DNA of 64,000 bases, taken from contig NZ_BCTA01000036.1 of assembly GCF_001570485.1 (NCBI RefSeq), forward strand, positions 310,001 to 374,000, written 5' to 3'. Below are positions 9,965 to 20,287 of the stretch, in pieces. The position numbers and the translations under genes were made by a program. Source of the stretch: Mycolicibacterium novocastrense (lineage in GTDB: Bacteria > Actinomycetota > Actinomycetes > Mycobacteriales > Mycobacteriaceae). The notes beneath the pieces are model-generated. The model worked only from the letters and a program-made list of their open reading frames with translations. It searched no databases and had not been told where the DNA came from. The first letter of the stretch is position 1. Each line of letters starts with the position of its first letter.

Positions 9965-10470
9965 ATGGCGGAGCAGGAGGAGACCGAGAACGAAGAGGAT
10001 CGGCAGCGTTTCGCCGACCGGGTGCTGAGCCTCGCCGAGGACGCGGTCTACTGGGCCATCGCGACCGTCCTGCTCGCCGGGTCGGTGGCGCTGTTGGTCG
10101 CCCAGGTCAATGTGCTGCTGCGCCTGCGCATACACCCGCCAGCACGATCATGCTCGAGGTGCTCGACGGCCTGCTGCTGATCTTCATCTTCGTCGAACTG
10201 CTCTATGCGGTGCGGACGTCGCTGCGCTCGCACGAGATCGTCGCCGAGCCGTTCCTGATTGTCGGCATCCTGGCGTGCATCAAGGAGATCGTCGTGCTCT
10301 CGGTCGAGGCGGCGAAGCTGCTGTCCAACGGCCCCGAGTTCGCCCGTGCGATCGTCCAGGTGGGCGTGCTCGGCGGCTTGGTGCTGGTGTTGTCGCTGGC
10401 GATCTTCGTGCTGCGCGTGCAACGCCACGGCGTCTCCGACGAAGCCGCCGAGCTCGCCGACAAGGACTAG
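9965..10470 (+). pseudogene. PsiE-like four-TM membrane protein gene broken by a single-base frameshift
   Basis: Two reading frames together encode a PsiE-type small membrane protein. The first (from ATG 9965) gives an acidic N-terminus and TM1 (YWAIATVLLAGSVALLV). The second carries the rest, with TM2 (DGLLLIFIFVELLYAV), a conserved AEPFLIVGILACIKEIVVLS segment and TM4 up to the stop at 10470. The switch falls between about 10110 and 10150 and needs one missing base. Downstream coding quality is intact, so the lesion is recent or a sequence error. Family members are often annotated phosphate-starvation-inducible, but function is poorly known. If translation restarts at ATG 10150, a three-TM product is possible. 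Confidence 0.7.
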
Positions 10471-10577
10471 CTATCGCCGCGGCTGTGCGATTTCATACCG
10501 TCCGACCGGCGCGTCGCGGATGAAACCGCCCACTCGGCGAGGCGAGGCGAGGCCAGGCGGGCGGGCGGGGGCGACCG

Positions 10578-12491
10578 CTAGTCGAGTCGCTCGCTGACCT
10601 CGGCTTCGCTGACGGAGGCACCCTGAGCCGCGACCCAGCCGGTGATCTGGCGGGCCACGGTGCGATCGGTCAGGCCGACCTCGGCGAACACCTCGCCGCG
10701 GGAGGCGTGCGCGAAGAACTCCTGCGGCAGCCCGACATCGCGACACGGTACGTCGATCTCGGCGCGGCGCAACGCCGCCGAGACCGCAGACCCGACGCCG
10801 CCGTTGACGCCGTTGTCCTCGAGCGTGACGACGAGCTTGTGTTCGCGGGCCAGGGCGGTGATCGGCTCGGGCACCGGCAGCACCCAGCGCGGGTCGACGA
10901 CCGTTACACCGATGCCTTGGTTGCGCAGCAGTTCGGCGACCGCCAGCGCCATCGACGCGAACGGCCCGACCGCCACCAGCAGCACGTCGCCGGTGAGCCC
11001 GTCGGCCGGCACGGCTAGCACGTCGACGCCGTCACGCCGTTCGAGAGCCGGAATGTCCTCGCCGACATCGCCTTTCGGGAACCGGATGGCGGTGGGGCCG
11101 TCGTTGACGTCGAGGGCTTCGCCGAGTTCCTCGCGTAGCCGGACTCCGTCACGCGGTGCGGCCACCCGCATGCCGGGCACGATGCCCAGTATCGACAGGT
11201 CCCACATGCCGTTGTGGCTGGCGCCATCGGGGCCGGTGATCCCCGAGCGGTCCAACACCATCGTCACGGGCAGCTTGTGCAGCGCCACATCCATGATGAC
11301 CTGGTCGAACGCGCGGTTCAGGAAGGTCGAGTAGACCGCGACGACGGGATGCAGGCCGCCCATCGCCAGCCCGGCCGCCGACGTCATCGCATGCTGTTCG
11401 GCGATGCCCACGTCGAAGAACCGGTCCGGGAAGCGTTGGCGGAATGCGGTCAGACCCGTGGGGCCGGGCATCGCCGCGGTGATCGCGACCACGTCGCGTC
11501 GGCGGGCTGCATACCCGATCAGCGCCTCGGAGAACGTCGACGTCCAGCCGGGACCGGGAACCGACGTCGCCAACCCGGTCTCGGGGTCGATGACGCCGCA
11601 CGCGTGCATCTGGTCGGCCTCGTCATTCTCCGCCGGCGCGTAGCCCATGCCCTTGCGGGTGACGACGTGCACGATCACGGGCATGTTGAAACCGCGCGCC
11701 CGGCGCAACGCGACCTCGACGGCGTGCTCGTCATGGCCGTCGATGGGCCCCACATACTTCAGGCCCAGGTCGGTGAACATCACCTGCGGTGCCAACGCGT
11801 CCTTGATGCCGGCCTTGATGGAGTGCATGCACTGGTAGCACACCTCGCCGATGACCGGGACGCCGCGCACCGCCTTGCGGCCCTCCTCGAGGACACGTTC
11901 GTAGCCGGGCTGCAGCCGCAGGCCGGCCAGGTGTTCGGCGAACCCGCCGATCGTCGGTGCGTAGCTGCGGCCGTTGTCGTTGACGACGATGACCACCGGC
12001 CGTCGCGCCCCGGCGATGTTGTTCAGCGCCTCCCAGCACATACCGCCGGTCAGCGCGCCGTCACCGACGACGGCCACCACGTGCCGATTGCGGTGTCCGG
12101 ACAGCTCGAACGCCTTGGCCAGCCCGTCGGCGTAGGACAGCGCGGAGCTGGCGTGGCTGGATTCCACCCAGTCGTGTTCGCTCTCCTCGCGCGAGGGATA
12201 GCCGGACAGGCCGCCCTTTTTGCGCAGGGTGTCGAACTCGTGGCAGCGGCCCGTCAGGATCTTGTGCACGTAGGACTGGTGTCCGGTGTCGAAGATGATC
12301 GGATCGTGTGGCGAATCGAACACCCTGTGCAGCGCGAGCGTCAGCTCGACGACGCCGAGGTTCGGGCCGAGATGCCCACCGGTGGCAGCCACCTTGTGGA
12401 TCAGAAATTCGCGGATCTCACGTGCTAGATCGCTCAGTTGCGACTGCGTCAGGTGCTGCAGATCTGCGGGCCCGCGGATCTGTTCAAGCAT
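10578..12491 (-). CDS. dxs: 1-deoxy-D-xylulose-5-phosphate synthase
   Basis: A 637-residue thiamine-diphosphate enzyme that condenses pyruvate and glyceraldehyde-3-phosphate, the first step of the MEP isoprenoid pathway. The TPP/Mg motif [16 protein letters not shown] is near residues 140-155. The transketolase-like pyrimidine-binding domain follows ([20 protein letters not shown]), with the C-terminal domain to the end. Length is typical. The ATG at 12491 starts the conserved [12 protein letters not shown]-terminus. It lies 28 bp downstream of nhaA on the same strand. Orthologue of Rv2682c (dxs1). Confidence 0.97.
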   Translation of the reverse strand: MLEQIRGPADLQHLTQSQLSDLAREIREFLIHKVAATGGHLGPNLGVVELTLALHRVFDSPHDPIIFDTGHQSYVHKILTGRCHEFDTLRKKGGLSGYPSREESEHDWVESSHASSALSYADGLAKAFELSGHRNRHVVAVVGDGALTGGMCWEALNNIAGARRPVVIVVNDNGRSYAPTIGGFAEHLAGLRLQPGYERVLEEGRKAVRGVPVIGEVCYQCMHSIKAGIKDALAPQVMFTDLGLKYVGPIDGHDEHAVEVALRRARGFNMPVIVHVVTRKGMGYAPAENDEADQMHACGVIDPETGLATSVPGPGWTSTFSEALIGYAARRRDVVAITAAMPGPTGLTAFRQRFPDRFFDVGIAEQHAMTSAAGLAMGGLHPVVAVYSTFLNRAFDQVIMDVALHKLPVTMVLDRSGITGPDGASHNGMWDLSILGIVPGMRVAAPRDGVRLREELGEALDVNDGPTAIRFPKGDVGEDIPALERRDGVDVLAVPADGLTGDVLLVAVGPFASMALAVAELLRNQGIGVTVVDPRWVLPVPEPITALAREHKLVVTLEDNGVNGGVGSAVSAALRRAEIDVPCRDVGLPQEFFAHASRGEVFAEVGLTDRTVARQITGWVAAQGASVSEAEVSERLD

Positions 12492-12519
12492 TCGCTCAGT
12501 CTACGCACGGCCGTCGTAG

Positions 12520-13848
12520 TCAGTCCTGTCGAGCTTGGTAGATGTCGGGCACACCGTCGTGGTCGGAATCGGCGGTCTCCTGTTCGTGAATCGCCCGATA
12601 ATGCCTGTTCCGCAGCCGTAACAGCACCGCGGCCAGTGCCGCCGAAGTCAGCGATCCGGTCAGCACCCCGATCTTCACGAATTCGTCACGTTCGGATTCG
12701 ATGCCGTAGGCGAGGTCACCGATGAGCAGCGAGACGGTGAACCCGATGCCTGCCAGCATCGCGATTCCGAGCACATCGATCCACCGGACCGCCGAGTCGA
12801 GATCGGCGCGGGTGACCGATGAGAGCACCCACGTGGTCAGGAAGATGCCCACCGGCTTGCCGACCACCAGACCCAGCACTATGCCGAGCGCGATGGGATC
12901 GGTCATCGCCTCGGCGAACCCCGTGTACCCGCCGATGTTCACCCCCGCGGCGAAGAAGGCGAACACCGGGACCGCGACACCCGCTGACAGCGGGCGCAGG
13001 CGGTGTTCGAAATGTTCGGCAAGGCCAGGTCCGGCCTCCGGCCCGCCAGCCGCCTGCGAACGCAGGACCGGCACGGTGAAGCCGAGCAGCACACCCGCCA
13101 CCGTCGCGTGGATGCCCGATTCGTGCATCAGCGCCCACGTGGCCAGCGCGAGCGGGATCAACAGCCACCACGACCGGATGCGGCGCTGCACGCACACCGC
13201 GAACAGGGTCAGCGGCACCAGGGCCGCCGACAACGCGATCCAGTTGATGCCTTCGGTGTAGAAAACGGCGATCACCAGCACCGCCAGGAGGTCATCGACG
13301 ACAGCGAGCGTCAACAGGAACGTGCGCAGGGCCGAGGGCAGATGCGTGGAGATGACCGCGAGCACCGCGACGGCGAACGCGATGTCGGTCGCGGTCGGAA
13401 TGGCCCAGCCACGTAGGGCGCCGTCGCCCACGTGTGCGGTCACCGCGACGAAGATCAGGGCCGGCACGACCATTCCGCCGATGGCGGCGGCGATGGGCAG
13501 CGCCGCGCGGGCGGGGTCGCGCAGGTCGCCGGCGACGAACTCGCGTTTGAGCTCCAACCCGACCACGAAGAAGAACAGGGCCAACAATCCGTCGGCCGCC
13601 CAGGTGCCGACCGTGAGGTCCAGATGCAGACCGAACGGCTCACCGCCGACCTTCAGATCGCGCAGAGCGAAGTAGCTTTCCGCCCACGGCGAGTTCGCCC
13701 ACCCGAGCGCGACGGCCGCCGCCACCAGCAGGATCGCGCCTCCGACGGTTTCCCTGCGCAGGATCGAGGACACCCGACTCGTCTCGGACCATGATCCGCG
13801 GGAGAACAGTGTCCGCCGCGCGAAGCGGCGGAGTGGGTTGGCGGTCAC
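12520..13848 (-). CDS. nhaA: Na+/H+ antiporter NhaA
   Basis: A 442-residue inner-membrane antiporter that exports Na+ for H+ and supports pH and salt homeostasis. It shows about 11-12 hydrophobic segments and the paired aspartates of the transport site in [17 protein letters not shown]. The conserved segments [16 protein letters not shown] and [16 protein letters not shown] are also present. The start is a GTG at 13848. The C-terminal tail is hydrophilic and acidic ([15 protein letters not shown]). It may be co-transcribed with dxs. I do not recall an nhaA at this position in M. tuberculosis, so it is probably part of the environmental gene set. Confidence 0.94.
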   Translation of the reverse strand: MTANPLRRFARRTLFSRGSWSETSRVSSILRRETVGGAILLVAAAVALGWANSPWAESYFALRDLKVGGEPFGLHLDLTVGTWAADGLLALFFFVVGLELKREFVAGDLRDPARAALPIAAAIGGMVVPALIFVAVTAHVGDGALRGWAIPTATDIAFAVAVLAVISTHLPSALRTFLLTLAVVDDLLAVLVIAVFYTEGINWIALSAALVPLTLFAVCVQRRIRSWWLLIPLALATWALMHESGIHATVAGVLLGFTVPVLRSQAAGGPEAGPGLAEHFEHRLRPLSAGVAVPVFAFFAAGVNIGGYTGFAEAMTDPIALGIVLGLVVGKPVGIFLTTWVLSSVTRADLDSAVRWIDVLGIAMLAGIGFTVSLLIGDLAYGIESERDEFVKIGVLTGSLTSAALAAVLLRLRNRHYRAIHEQETADSDHDGVPDIYQARQD

Positions 13849-13969
13849 GGTGGGTCCCGATCTGTTAGGGGGTCGACAAGAGAATTGCCGACCAGACTTC
13901 CCGGCACACCCTGTCGCTCAACGTATCAACGCGATGTACACACCGCAGCGGCAGACGCAGCCGTTGGCG

Positions 13970-14449
13970 TCAGATCGCGATCCGTCGCGGACGGTCGGAG
14001 GCGGGCCAGACGTACTCCAGGTCGTCGGGAACGTCGGGGAAGAACTTCCGATAGTGCTGCGGGTCCTTGCGTACCAGCACCGACTGGTGGCTGCGGTGAA
14101 ACGCCGGATCGCCCAGCCACGGCGGCACCTCCCCCGCCGCGGCCAACGCGTCCTGGGTGCGCGCGGTGTCGATACCGGTCGTGCGGGTCAGGTCGCTGAC
14201 CATGGTCGCCGCGCAGGTGTCGGCATGGCCCAACCGGCACCATGCGGCGCAGACGTCGAGCCCGTAGCGGACCAAGGCTTCTTCGTAGCCGGCCCACATC
14301 GCCGCTGCGGGGTGATGGCGCCAGCCATACCCCGGCACGGTCAGCGCGCGAACCACCTGGATGGCCTCGACGCGCTGCTTGCCGAGCCGCTTCGTGTCGA
14401 GGACGCGGGCGGTGTCGTCGAAAACCGGGTAGGGCAGGAACGTCTGCAC
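13970..14449 (-). CDS. MSMEG_6728-type protein of the pyrimidine-dimer glycosylase (Pyr_excise) family
   Basis: A 159-residue protein starting MQTFLPYPVFDDTARVLD. The pattern TKRLGKQRVEAIQ, then WRHHPAAAMWAGYEEAL, and a late HRSHQSVLVRKDP-HYRKFF matches the family named after MSMEG_6728, which is distantly related to T4 endonuclease V. A role in DNA repair is inferred from family membership only. It lies 17 bp downstream of the RNA methyltransferase gene on the same strand, so co-transcription is likely. No signal peptide. Confidence 0.8.
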   Translation of the reverse strand: MQTFLPYPVFDDTARVLDTKRLGKQRVEAIQVVRALTVPGYGWRHHPAAAMWAGYEEALVRYGLDVCAAWCRLGHADTCAATMVSDLTRTTGIDTARTQDALAAAGEVPPWLGDPAFHRSHQSVLVRKDPQHYRKFFPDVPDDLEYVWPASDRPRRIAI

Positions 14450-14467
14450 CTCCCGGGGATACCCCGT

Positions 14468-15688
14468 TTAGCGACTCAGGACCGCGACGCACTCGACGTG
14501 GTGCGTGAGCGGGAACGAGTCGAAGACCCGTAACTCCTCGACCGAGTATCCGTGTCCGCGGTAGAGACCGACATCGCGCGCGAATGACGCTGCCTCGCAA
14601 CCGATGTGGATGATCCGCGGTATTCCGGCGGCCGCCAGGAGGTCGATCACCTCGCGACCGGCTCCGGTCCGAGGCGGATCGAGCACCGCGACATCGGCGC
14701 GCTTGCGCTGGGCAGCGAGCGCGCGGCGCACCGAGTCGGTGACCACCGACACCCACCTCATGTCGCCCAGGGCGGCCCGCGCGGCTCGCGATGCCCCGCG
14801 CGAGGTGTCCACCGTGACAACCTTCCCGGTCTCCCCGACCGCTTCGGCGAGCACGGCCGCGAACACCCCTGCCCCGCCGTACAGATCCCACGCGGTCATC
14901 CCGGGGCTCAGCTGCGCCCAGCCGGCCACCAGCTGGCTGTAGAGCCGCGCCGCGTCTCGGTGCGACTGCCAGAAGGCGGTCACGGGCACCCGCCACGTCC
15001 GCCCTGCGACCCGTTGAACGGCTTCGTAATCGCCCTCGATCACCTGCGTGGCGGCCTTGCCTTTGGGCCCCGACTTGGGGCCGGACTGCACGACGTGACG
15101 CGTGCCCTCGTCGTCGACGGCGACCTGCAAATGCGCGCCCGGCGGCCAGGCCCTGTCGGCCAGCCCGTCGACCATGCCGTCGGGCAGCTGCGCGCAGTTC
15201 AAATCGGTGATCAGCTCGGCGCTGTGGAACCGGTGAAAGCCGGGTTCGCCTGCGGCGGTGGTGTCCAACCGCACCCGCGTCCGCCATCCGGTCGCACCCC
15301 CGTCACCGACCGGGTCGGCGACGGCGTCGGCTTCATCGCGCCAGTGGTAACCGCCCAACCGCGTCAACTGGTTGGCGACGACGGCGCCCTTGAGCCTGCG
15401 GACCGCCGCCGGCTCGGCGAATGCCATGTCACAGCAGCCGGCGCCATCCGCACCCGCGATCGGGCAGATCGATTCCACGCGGTCCGCGGACGGTTCGACG
15501 ACCTCGACGGTGTCGGCGTGCAGATACTTCCCGCGATCCGCGACCACCCGGACCCTGACCCGCTCGCCGGGCAGCGCATAGCGGACGAACACGACCCGGC
15601 CGTCATCGCGCGCCACACAGCTGCCGCCGTTGGCGGGCGGCCCTGCGGTGACCGTCAGTTCCGCCGGAACAGCCCCGACACCGGTCAC
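14468..15688 (-). CDS. TrmA/RlmD-type class I SAM-dependent RNA (uracil-5) methyltransferase
   Basis: A 406-residue protein with an N-terminal TRAM-like region and a C-terminal Rossmann methyltransferase. Motifs include WDLYGGAGVFAAVLAEAVG (SAM binding), LDPPRTGAG, and the nucleophilic Cys in IIHIGCEAASFARD. The four Cys in the SICPIAGADGAGCCD region resemble the RlmD iron-sulfur site but are not a perfect match. The likely target is uridine in rRNA or tRNA. The GTG at 15688 overlaps the permease stop (GTGA) and gives the same length as Rv2689c. The reading frame continues upstream, but only as a shadow of the permease gene. Confidence 0.9.
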   Translation of the reverse strand: MTGVGAVPAELTVTAGPPANGGSCVARDDGRVVFVRYALPGERVRVRVVADRGKYLHADTVEVVEPSADRVESICPIAGADGAGCCDMAFAEPAAVRRLKGAVVANQLTRLGGYHWRDEADAVADPVGDGGATGWRTRVRLDTTAAGEPGFHRFHSAELITDLNCAQLPDGMVDGLADRAWPPGAHLQVAVDDEGTRHVVQSGPKSGPKGKAATQVIEGDYEAVQRVAGRTWRVPVTAFWQSHRDAARLYSQLVAGWAQLSPGMTAWDLYGGAGVFAAVLAEAVGETGKVVTVDTSRGASRAARAALGDMRWVSVVTDSVRRALAAQRKRADVAVLDPPRTGAGREVIDLLAAAGIPRIIHIGCEAASFARDVGLYRGHGYSVEELRVFDSFPLTHHVECVAVLSR

Positions 15689-17679
15689 TCCAGGAATCCC
15701 CTGCGCGCGTCGCCGGGCGCCGATTGCGGTTGAAGCGTCTTGAGCCGCTCCGAGGAACTCAGTTGCCACGGCACCGATGTCACCATCACGTTCGGCTCGA
15801 ACAGCAGGCGACCCTTGAGCCGCAACGCACTCTGGTTGTGCAACAACTGTTCCCACCAATGACCTACCACGTACTCGGGGATGAACACGGTGACGACGGT
15901 GCGCGGCGACTCCCTGCTGATCCGCTTGACGTAGTCGAGGACCGGCCGGGTGACCTCGCGGTACGGCGAGGCGATGACCTTCAGCGGAACGCTGATGTCG
16001 CTGTCCTCCCACTTGTCCATCAGCGCACGCGTCTCGCCTTCGTCGACGCTGACCGTGATGGCTTCCAGCGTGTCCGGGCGGATGGCCCTGGCATAGGCCA
16101 GCGCGCGCATCGTGGGCAGATGCAGTTTGGACACCAGCACGATCGCATGATTGCGGCTGGGCAGCACCATGTCGCCGGCCGCGGCGGCCTGTTCCTCGAG
16201 TTCCCGCGCCACCGTGTCGTAATGCCGGTGGATCATCTTCATCATCCCGAAGATGAGCGCCATCGCCAGGATCGCAATCCAGGCTCCAGCAACGAATTTG
16301 GTCACCACGACAATCACCAGCACCGTGGCGGTGCAGGCGCAGCCGATCGCGTTGATCACGCGAGAACGCATCATCTTGCGCCGAAACATCGGCTCGGTTT
16401 CGGTGCGTAGCAGCCGCGTCCAGTGCCGCACCATGCCGATCTGGCTGAGCGTGAATGCCACGAAGACCCCGACGATGTAGAGCTGGATCAGCGCGGTGAC
16501 CTCGGCGCGGAAAGCCACGACGAACGCGATCGCGGCGAACGCCAGAAACAGGATGCCGTTGGAGAACGCGAGCCTGTCTCCGCGAGTGTGCAATTGGCGC
16601 GGTAGGTAACGGTCCTGCGCCAGGATGTCCCCGAGTACGGGAAATCCGTTGAACGCGGTGTTGGCGGCCAGCAACAGGATCAGCGCCGTGACACCGGCGA
16701 TGAGGAAGAGCCCGATGCTGAAGTCGTGGAAGACCGCTTCGGCCAACTGCGCGATCAGCGTCTTCTGGTGGTAGTCCGCCGGGGCGCCGACGAGTTGTTC
16801 GTGCGGTCGCTCAGCGATCTTCACGCCGGTTTCCTTGGCCAGCATGATGATGCCCATGAACAGGGTGACCGCGAACAGGCCGAGTAAGGCCAGGGTGGTT
16901 GCGGCGTTGCGCGACTTCGGTTTGCGGAACGCCGGCACCCCGTTGCTGACCGCCTCCACACCGGTCAGCGCCGCGCTTCCCGACGAGAACGCCCGCGCAA
17001 CAAGGAAAACCAGCGCGAAACCGAGGATTTCCCCGTGTTCGGAGTGCATTTCGAAATCCGCCGATTCGGCTTGCAACGGTTCGCCGAGCGCATAAATCTG
17101 GAAGAAGCCCCAGCCGAGCATGATGAACATCCCGACCATGAACGCGTACGTCGGGATCGCGAAAGCGGTTCCGGACTCCCGGACGCCGCGCAGGTTGATC
17201 GCCGCCACCAACAGAATTGCGATCACCGCGAACAGCACCTTGTGGTGGTTGACGAAAGGTATGGCCGAACCGATGTTCGACATCGCCGAGGACATCGACA
17301 CCGCGACTGTGAGCACGTAGTCGACCAGCAGCGCGCTCGCCACGGTCAGGCCGGCCGTCGGCCCGAGGTTGGTGGTGACCACCTCGTAATCGCCGCCACC
17401 AGACGGGTAGGCATGCACGTTCTGCCGGTAACTGGCGATGACGATCACCATGACCCCGGCCACCGCCAGCCCGATCCATGGCGTCATCGAGTACGCGGCC
17501 AGGCCGGCCACCGACAGCACCAGAAAGATCTCTTCGGGCGCGTAGGCCACCGACGACAGGGCATCGGAGGCGAAGACGGGAAGGGCTATCCGCTTCGGCA
17601 GCAGAGTGTGCGAAATCCTGTCGCTGCGAAACGGCCTGCCGAGGACCACCCGCCGCGCGAACCTGGATAGCTTGGACAC
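15685..17679 (-). CDS. APC-superfamily amino-acid/potassium permease-like protein
   Basis: A 664-residue membrane protein with about 12 TM segments and a long cytosolic C-terminal domain. The region after the conserved start (ISHTLLPKRIALPVFASDAL) continues into SSVAYAPEE, the usual pattern of this APC subfamily, which includes Rv2690c and KimA-like K+ importers. Adjacency to two TrkA-type regulators, divergent at 17765, fits K+ uptake, but amino-acid transport remains possible. The GTG at 17679 fits the homologous start. The C-terminus (residues ~450-664) carries a regulatory-looking domain. It is coupled to the downstream methyltransferase by GTGA. Confidence 0.88.
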   Translation of the reverse strand: MSKLSRFARRVVLGRPFRSDRISHTLLPKRIALPVFASDALSSVAYAPEEIFLVLSVAGLAAYSMTPWIGLAVAGVMVIVIASYRQNVHAYPSGGGDYEVVTTNLGPTAGLTVASALLVDYVLTVAVSMSSAMSNIGSAIPFVNHHKVLFAVIAILLVAAINLRGVRESGTAFAIPTYAFMVGMFIMLGWGFFQIYALGEPLQAESADFEMHSEHGEILGFALVFLVARAFSSGSAALTGVEAVSNGVPAFRKPKSRNAATTLALLGLFAVTLFMGIIMLAKETGVKIAERPHEQLVGAPADYHQKTLIAQLAEAVFHDFSIGLFLIAGVTALILLLAANTAFNGFPVLGDILAQDRYLPRQLHTRGDRLAFSNGILFLAFAAIAFVVAFRAEVTALIQLYIVGVFVAFTLSQIGMVRHWTRLLRTETEPMFRRKMMRSRVINAIGCACTATVLVIVVVTKFVAGAWIAILAMALIFGMMKMIHRHYDTVARELEEQAAAAGDMVLPSRNHAIVLVSKLHLPTMRALAYARAIRPDTLEAITVSVDEGETRALMDKWEDSDISVPLKVIASPYREVTRPVLDYVKRISRESPRTVVTVFIPEYVVGHWWEQLLHNQSALRLKGRLLFEPNVMVTSVPWQLSSSERLKTLQPQSAPGDARRGFLE

Positions 17680-17764
17680 GAGTGCCAAGAGTAAGCCCAG
17701 CAGCAATTGCCCGTCGGAAAGCTGTAGCGTTCGACTGCACGGGTTCGACAGGAAGGACCGTGGA

Positions 17765-18436
17765 GTGCGTGTAGTGGTGATGGGCTGCGGCCGGGTCGGC
17801 GCGTCGCTCTCCGACAGCCTGTCCCGGATCGGCCACGACGTCGCGGTCATCGACCGCGACGGCACGGCGTTTCACCGACTCTCCCCGGAGTTCTCCGGGG
17901 AGCGGGTGCTCGGCATGGGCTTCGACCGCGACGTGCTGTTGCGGGCGGGCATCGAGGAGGCCGGAGCGTTCGCCGCGGTGTCCTCGGGTGACAACTCCAA
18001 CATCATCTCGGCGCGGGTGGCCCGCGAGACCTTCGGTGTCGAGCGCGTCGTCGCCCGGATCTACGACGCCAAGCGCGCCGCGGTCTACGAACGGTTGGGC
18101 ATCCCGACGGTGGCCACCGTGCCGTGGACGACCGACCGTCTGCTCAACGTCCTGACCCGCGAGACCGAGACCACCAAGTGGCGTGACCCCACCGGCAATG
18201 TCGGCGTCACCGAACTGGCGCTGCACGAGGCGTGGGTGGGCCGCCGCATCACCGACCTCGAGACGGCGACCGGCGGCCGGGTGGCGTTCCTCATTCGGTT
18301 CGGGGCCGGGTTGCTACCCGATGCGAAGACCGTCATCCAGGCCAGCGACCAGGTGTTCGTAGCCGCGATCGCCGGTCACATCGCCGAGGCCCTGGCCATC
18401 GCGGCCCTGCCTCCCAGCGAGGACCTCGAGGGATGA
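17765..18436 (+). CDS. ceoB: TrkA-type potassium uptake regulator, first of pair (CeoB)
   Basis: A 223-residue peripheral regulator of K+ transport. The N-terminal RCK/TrkA-N domain begins VVVMGCGRVGASL with the GxGxxG NAD(H)-binding loop and the acidic end of strand 2 (AVIDRDG). A TrkA-C domain follows around residues 140-220. The start is a GTG at 17765, 86 bp from the divergent permease. The stop overlaps the next start (ATGA at 18433-18436). Two separate half-size TrkA genes, rather than one fused gene, is the mycobacterial pattern (Rv2691/Rv2692). Confidence 0.93.
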   Translation: MRVVVMGCGRVGASLSDSLSRIGHDVAVIDRDGTAFHRLSPEFSGERVLGMGFDRDVLLRAGIEEAGAFAAVSSGDNSNIISARVARETFGVERVVARIYDAKRAAVYERLGIPTVATVPWTTDRLLNVLTRETETTKWRDPTGNVGVTELALHEAWVGRRITDLETATGGRVAFLIRFGAGLLPDAKTVIQASDQVFVAAIAGHIAEALAIAALPPSEDLEG

Positions 18437-19098
18437 AGGTCGCCATCGCCGGGGCCGGCGCCGTCGGCCGGTCCATTGCCCGTGAACTCGTCGACACCCA
18501 CGAGGTGACGCTGCTGGAACGCAATCCCGACCACATCGACGTCGACGCCATCCCTTCGGCGCAGTGGCGGCTGGGCGACGCGTGCGAGCTGACCTTGCTC
18601 GAATCCGTCCAGCTCGAGCAGTTCGATGTGGTGATCGCGGCCACCGGCGACGACAAGGTCAACGTCGTGGTCAGCCTCCTGGCCAAGACCGAGTTCGCCG
18701 TGCAGCGGGTGGTCGCCCGTGTCAACGACCCGCGCAACGAGTGGTTGTTCGACGAGAGCTGGGGCGTCGACGTGGCGGTGTCCACCCCGCGCATGCTGGC
18801 CTCGCTCGTGGAGGAGGCGGTCGCCGTCGGTGACCTGGTGCGGCTGATGGAGTTCCGCAAGGGGCAGGCCAACCTCGTCGAGATCACGCTGCCCGACGAC
18901 ACCCCCTGGGGCGGCAAGCCGGTCAAGCGCCTCGACCTGCCCCGCGACTGCACGCTGGTGGCGATCCTGCGTGGCCCACGCGTGATCGTGCCCGAGTCGG
19001 ACGAGCCGCTCGAGGGTGGCGACGAGCTGCTGTTCGTGGCGGTCGCCGAGGCCGAAGACCAGTTGCAGGACCTGCTGCTGCACCCGCAACAGCGCTGA
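18433..19098 (+). CDS. ceoC: TrkA-type potassium uptake regulator, second of pair (CeoC)
   Basis: A 221-residue protein with the same architecture as its upstream neighbour: MKVAIAGAGAVGRSIA carries the GxGxxG loop, LLERNPDHID the acidic residue, and a TrkA-C domain follows (about 135-215, with PDDTPWGGKPV). The two proteins probably form a hetero-oligomeric gating ring for a K+ transporter, by analogy with TrkA/KtrA. It is translationally coupled to ceoB. It is convergent with the DUF3159 gene with 2 bp between the stops. Confidence 0.93.
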   Translation: MKVAIAGAGAVGRSIARELVDTHEVTLLERNPDHIDVDAIPSAQWRLGDACELTLLESVQLEQFDVVIAATGDDKVNVVVSLLAKTEFAVQRVVARVNDPRNEWLFDESWGVDVAVSTPRMLASLVEEAVAVGDLVRLMEFRKGQANLVEITLPDDTPWGGKPVKRLDLPRDCTLVAILRGPRVIVPESDEPLEGGDELLFVAVAEAEDQLQDLLLHPQQR

Positions 19099-19100
19099 AG

Positions 19101-19784
19101 TCAGCCCCCGGTCGGGGCGCTGACGTCGTCGGAGGACTCGCGCGCGTTGATGGCTTTCTGCGCCGTCCGGATCGCCAGATAGGTCACGACCGCCGCGACC
19201 GCGGTCAACGGCCAGCCCATGGCGATTCGCGCGACACCCAACCACCCCGTCTGGTCGGCGTCGTAAAGATGCCGCTGGACGATGAAACGCGAGGCGAACA
19301 CCGCCACCCAGAACAGCGTCGCGACGTCGAACGCCGTCACCGCTCTGCGTACCCGACGCCAGTCGCGGCCGTGTCCGTTGACCCAGCCCCAGACGTAACC
19401 GACGACGGGGCGGCGGATCACCACCGACACGGTGAACACCGCGGCCCAGAACAACGACGTCCAAATGCCAAGCAGGAAGTAGCCTTTCGACTCCCCCATC
19501 ACGTAAGCGATCAATGCGCAGATCCCGACACCGAAGAAGCCGGAGATCGCGGGCTGGGCCGACTCACGTCGAGCGAGCCGCCACGCGAGGATGATGCCGG
19601 CCACACCGAGGGCGGCGACGATGGCGGGGATGAGCCCGAGCGTCTGCGAGATCGGAACGAACGCCACGACCGGCAACGTCGAGTAGATCAGGCCGCTGAC
19701 CCCGCCCATCTGGTCGAGGACGGCGTTGGCCTTCGTCGGCTGCTGGGTTCTCGGCTGCCCCGGTTCGGTTCCGGGGTCGCTCAC
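19101..19784 (-). CDS. DUF3159 integral membrane protein
   Basis: A 227-residue membrane protein of the DUF3159 family (Rv2693c orthologue). After a hydrophilic N-terminus of about 28 residues there are roughly six hydrophobic segments, for example TLPVVAFVPISQTLGLIPAI, GFFGVGICALIAYVMGE and VATLFWVAVFASRFIV. Function is unknown. The GTG at 19784 overlaps the stop of the upstream OB-fold gene (GTGA), so the two are coupled. The C-terminus is short and hydrophilic. Confidence 0.85.
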   Translation of the reverse strand: MSDPGTEPGQPRTQQPTKANAVLDQMGGVSGLIYSTLPVVAFVPISQTLGLIPAIVAALGVAGIILAWRLARRESAQPAISGFFGVGICALIAYVMGESKGYFLLGIWTSLFWAAVFTVSVVIRRPVVGYVWGWVNGHGRDWRRVRRAVTAFDVATLFWVAVFASRFIVQRHLYDADQTGWLGVARIAMGWPLTAVAAVVTYLAIRTAQKAINARESSDDVSAPTGG

Positions 19785-20152
19785 TTCTGGATCTCGTAGT
19801 GCGGGTTGTAAATGGCCTTGGCTCCGTTGTCGAGCTTGCCGACGCGGCCGTGCACCTTGAGGGTGCGGCCCGACTCGATGCCGGGGATGCGGCGTTGGCC
19901 AAGCCAGACCAGCATCACCGAATCGGTGCCGTCGAACAGCTCGGCCTTCACGCCACCGGCGCATGCCTTGCCGTTGCATTCGACGCTGCGCAGGGTGCCG
20001 ATCATCGTCACTTCCTGGCCGCGTTCGCAGTCGATCGCCTTCTGGGCGCCGGTCGAGGCGGCTTCGTCGCTGAGCTCTTCGACGTCGAGTTGCTCGGGGT
20101 CCTCTGTCAACCGTCGCGTGAGCCGGCGCAGATACCCTTCGGCCGTTGCCAT
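19781..20152 (-). CDS. OB-fold nucleic-acid-binding domain protein
   Basis: A 123-residue cytosolic protein with one OB-fold (about residues 45-120). Typical features are the strand TMIGTLRSVECNG, the central FDGTDSVMLVWLG-RRIPGI and the closing GRTLKVHGRVG, all like RecG/tRNA-anticodon-type OB domains. Orthologue of Rv2694c. It probably binds single-stranded nucleic acid, but no partner is evident. A CxxxxC (VECNGKAC) lies in a loop. It is the first gene of a two-gene unit with DUF3159 and is divergent from the hydrolase at 20288. Confidence 0.87.
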   Translation of the reverse strand: MATAEGYLRRLTRRLTEDPEQLDVEELSDEAASTGAQKAIDCERGQEVTMIGTLRSVECNGKACAGGVKAELFDGTDSVMLVWLGQRRIPGIESGRTLKVHGRVGKLDNGAKAIYNPHYEIQK

Positions 20153-20287
20153 GGCCTCTCCTGACCTATCCGCAGATGCACCTTGGACCTACCCAAGTAA
20201 TCGCCACGTTAACCCTGTGAGTTACGAGATGCCACGCGGGGTCACCTCGCCACGCCGGGCGCATTTGACCCAGGGCACGATCGAGTC

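Noticed and set aside
10520..10575. GGCGAGGCGAGG / GGCGGGCGGGCGGG simple repeats before dxs stop
   Set aside because: Short low-complexity stretch in a GC-rich intergenic gap; no dyad or gene signal beyond composition.
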